From the NCBI GenBank assembly GCA_000444245.1, contig ATSW01095510.1, forward strand, positions 1-21,185: a DNA stretch of 21,185 nucleotides, in the 5' to 3' direction. The stretch comes from Botryllus schlosseri. Lineage: Eukaryota; Chordata; Ascidiacea; Stolidobranchia; Styelidae. A program made the position numbers and the translations under genes. Positions 19,658-21,185 of the stretch are shown one piece after another. Within the stretch, counting starts at the first letter, position 1. Each line of letters opens with the position of its first letter. The notes beneath the pieces are model-generated. The model did not search any database, had not been told where the DNA came from, and was given only the letters and a program-made list of their open reading frames with translations.

Positions 19658-20013
19658 ACTATTACCGAGAATGCTATTACCGAGATGAACATTACCTAGG
19701 ATGATGAAACCGAGACCGGACATTACCGAGAATGGACATTACCGAAAATGGACATTACCGAGAATAGCCAATATCAAGAATCTAGCTTAATGAACGGACG
19801 TTGTCGAGAAATTTATACCTGAGAATCGATACCGAATGTGGCAACGCCGTGATGCACACACACGACCTGTTCATATGCATAACATGCATGCATTGCATAT
19901 ATTGCATTCTCGGTAATGTCCGTTCTCGGTGGTGTCCATTCTCGGTAATGTCCATTCTCGGTAATAGCATTCTCGGAAATAGAATCCTCGGTAATAGCAT
20001 TCTCGGTATTGAC
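19658..20013. repeat. Inverted pair of 16-bp minisatellite arrays (foldback)
   Basis: The left array (19658-19783) consists of variants of ATTACCGAGAATGGAC, such as CTATTACCGAGAATGC and CATTACCGAAAATGGAC. The right array (about 19903-20013) is the same unit in reverse complement (GTCCATTCTCGGTAAT). The arrays also match in order: both outer edges use the variant with GCTATTACCGAG, the inner parts the GGAC variant. The middle (about 19840-19902) holds alternating ATGCAT words. The whole can fold into a hairpin of over 100 bp per arm. This suggests a foldback-type DNA element, but no flanking duplication could be fixed. Confidence 0.8.
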
Positions 20014-20078
20014 CAGACACCAGATTATGGCAATGGCGGGTTTGTAGAACTTTTGAGGTGTCGGAACCAGACATGGGG

Positions 20079-20226
20079 TGATTACTTCATGAATGTAATC
20101 GATTGCGATTACGATTACTTCTGAATGACGCGATTACGATTACGATTACGATTACAGCAAAATCAGGAAGTAGTCGATTACGATTACGATTACACTGGAA
20201 AAGTAATCACGATTACTCACGATTGC
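20079..20226 (+). repeat. Degenerate GATTAC hexamer array
   Basis: Runs of (GATTAC)n occur at 20107-20118, 20131-20155 and 20174-20192, with variants such as GATTGC and AATCACGATTACTCAC between. The start, GGGTGATTACTTCATG with GTAATCGATTGCGATTAC, recalls MITE families whose subterminal DNA is built of TAATCGATTACGATTAC. No terminal inverted repeat was found. Confidence 0.8.
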
Positions 20227-20405
20227 ATTTATTTTGCATTTTAGAAGTTATATTGGAAGACAATATATGGATTGCGCTGAAAAGGCCTAATGAGATAACA
20301 AACTTACTTTAAAAAAGATGCGTCATTTGCTTGTTACGTCATAATGTACCCATTGCCAATATTTTTAGAGGACGATTTATCGCACCCAACGATTTGCATA
20401 CTTGC

Positions 20406-20515
20406 CAGGTCCATGACTGCCGCACCCTAAATTTCCCAATAGAGTGGGGAGCGAGCTCGAAGGGGACTCAAGAGTATTTCGTAAACCAAAGTAAATTATA
20501 TAGTATCTCGAGACA
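20406..20515. repeat. CAGGGCCGTAACTGCC module, copy 2
   Basis: It begins CAGGTCCATGACTGCCGCAC and shares GAGCTCGAAGGGG, then CTCAAGAGTATTTCG, with 5491-5600 (GAGCTCGAAGGGG, CCAAGATTATTTCG). The right neighbour, CTCCCCCTCAACGAAAAAGC at 20570-20589, has the style of the opposite end of this repeat group. The copy is therefore probably a decayed element of about 185 bp, with its outermost bases lost. Confidence 0.45.
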
Positions 20516-20604
20516 TTTAATTACCTTGCAAATTATCTCTAAATAAGCTTGATTTTGGAATGCATACGTCTCCCCCTCAACGAAAAAGCATACATAATTC
20601 ATAG

Positions 20605-21011
20605 TAGGCTTGCATTTAAAACAAGTGGTTGTTTAAAACAAATTGTTTAAATCATGTTTTAAACAGTGTTTTAAACAAAGGCTTAAAAAACTAAATTGTG
20701 TTTTTTAAAGTTGTAAAATTATGCATAATTTAGTAAATGCTTTCCAGAATTACCACCTGATTTGGCTGACGTACATCGATATGGGATGGTGGGAACCCTT
20801 CAAAATAGTCGGTTCAACAGTTCTAGTACAGATATTTCGTCAAAGGAGTCATATTTATCCTATATTTTCAATTGTCAATGTCAATCCACATTAGTGACGT
20901 CATGGCTTGAAAAAACAACAGCAACAAAAACAATAAAAAACATGTTATAAACAAGGGCCTTGTTGTAAATATGCTCGCTTCAAATTTATTTTTGTTTTAA
21001 ATGCAACCCTA
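20605..21011. mobile_element. hAT MITE I with TAGG ends
   Basis: The left end TAGGCTTGCATTTAAAACAA and the right end, TAGGGTTGCATTTAAAACAA on the other strand, match at 19 of 20 bases. The target-site duplication ATTCATAG is exact at 20597-20604 and 21012-21019. The element is 407 bp, AT-rich, and its left part repeats GTTTAAAACA / TGTTTTAAAC words in both directions. It has no transposase frame; the 62-codon plus frame 20762-20950 is low-complexity at its end. Its ends start TAGG as in E, and its TSD fits nTnnnnAn. It contains a TGACGTCA at 20895-20902. Confidence 0.93.
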
Positions 21012-21019
21012 ATTCATAG

Positions 21020-21185
21020 CAATAGGCATTTAGGTTGCAGTTCCGTGCCACGACACACCAAAAGACTTATGTAATTTCGACCAACACGCGACTTCACGAA
21101 GTGTGCTACTAAAGAAAGATAATGTATTGCAAGCTGCCGCTACGAGAAACGGCAAGACGGCTTGGTTATGATATACATCAGCAGC
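21020..21185. other. Unassigned right edge
   Basis: No gene seen. It carries ACTTCACGAAGTGTGC, a decayed relative of the palindrome at 8542-8557. Confidence 0.5.

Noticed and set aside
19782-20124. Open frames up to 107 codons across the inverted minisatellite
   Set aside because: They are readings of the 16-bp repeat (repeated LPRM, TENG, ILGN peptides) and carry no independent sign of coding.

Overview
This looks like invertebrate nuclear DNA, possibly from an invertebrate deuterostome. It is AT-rich with abundant CpG, has no operons or Shine-Dalgarno spacing, no rRNA, no convincing tRNA and no CRISPR array. The open frames are all short (the longest is 166 codons), which is what chance gives in such DNA. 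I found no host protein gene I can name. The taxon guess rests only on general base composition and recurring words such as TAGGCCTA, so it is weak. I read the window as intergenic or intronic and shaped mainly by mobile elements.

The clearest content is a set of non-autonomous hAT-type DNA transposons (MITEs), recognised by matching terminal inverted repeats and, in most cases, exact 8-bp target-site duplications (TSDs). Positions 1587-6077 form one element (A, TSD TATTATAG) that was invaded repeatedly. It holds a second hAT (C, from 1888, probably ending at 4067). Inside C lie a 621-bp foldback MITE (E, 1942-2562, TSD ATGGGCAT) and a 908-bp hAT (B, 2631-3538, TSD GCTTAGAA). B in turn contains the right end of a younger copy related to A (ending at 3121). 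A further 1240-bp hAT (D, 4579-5818, TSD GTCTAGGC) sits in the right part of A.

To the right are G (6475-7005, TSD GCTTACGC), H (13325-13772, TSD with two mismatches) and I (20605-21011, TSD ATTCATAG), plus several single element ends without a partner. The TSDs fall into two groups. Those beside CAGGGG or CAGTGG ends carry TA in the two middle bases, as described for Buster-type hATs. Those beside TAGG ends fit nTnnnnAn, as described for Ac-type hATs. The window therefore seems to have been a target for at least two hAT lineages. None of the copies shows a transposase frame, so all would have depended on a transposase from elsewhere.

Other repeats are a 5'-truncated non-LTR retrotransposon (LINE) on the minus strand at about 8936-9620, a pair of inverted 16-bp minisatellite arrays at 19658-20013, a GATTAC hexamer array at 20079-20226, and a GACTCGA-rich element end at 1-106. 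The long stretches 10561-13316 and 14337-19650 show no recognisable gene. They contain only small items: two E2F-like sites, a CpG-dense block, an 18-bp tandem duplication and a few splice-like signals. I saw no LTR retrovirus, Polinton or other virus-like element.
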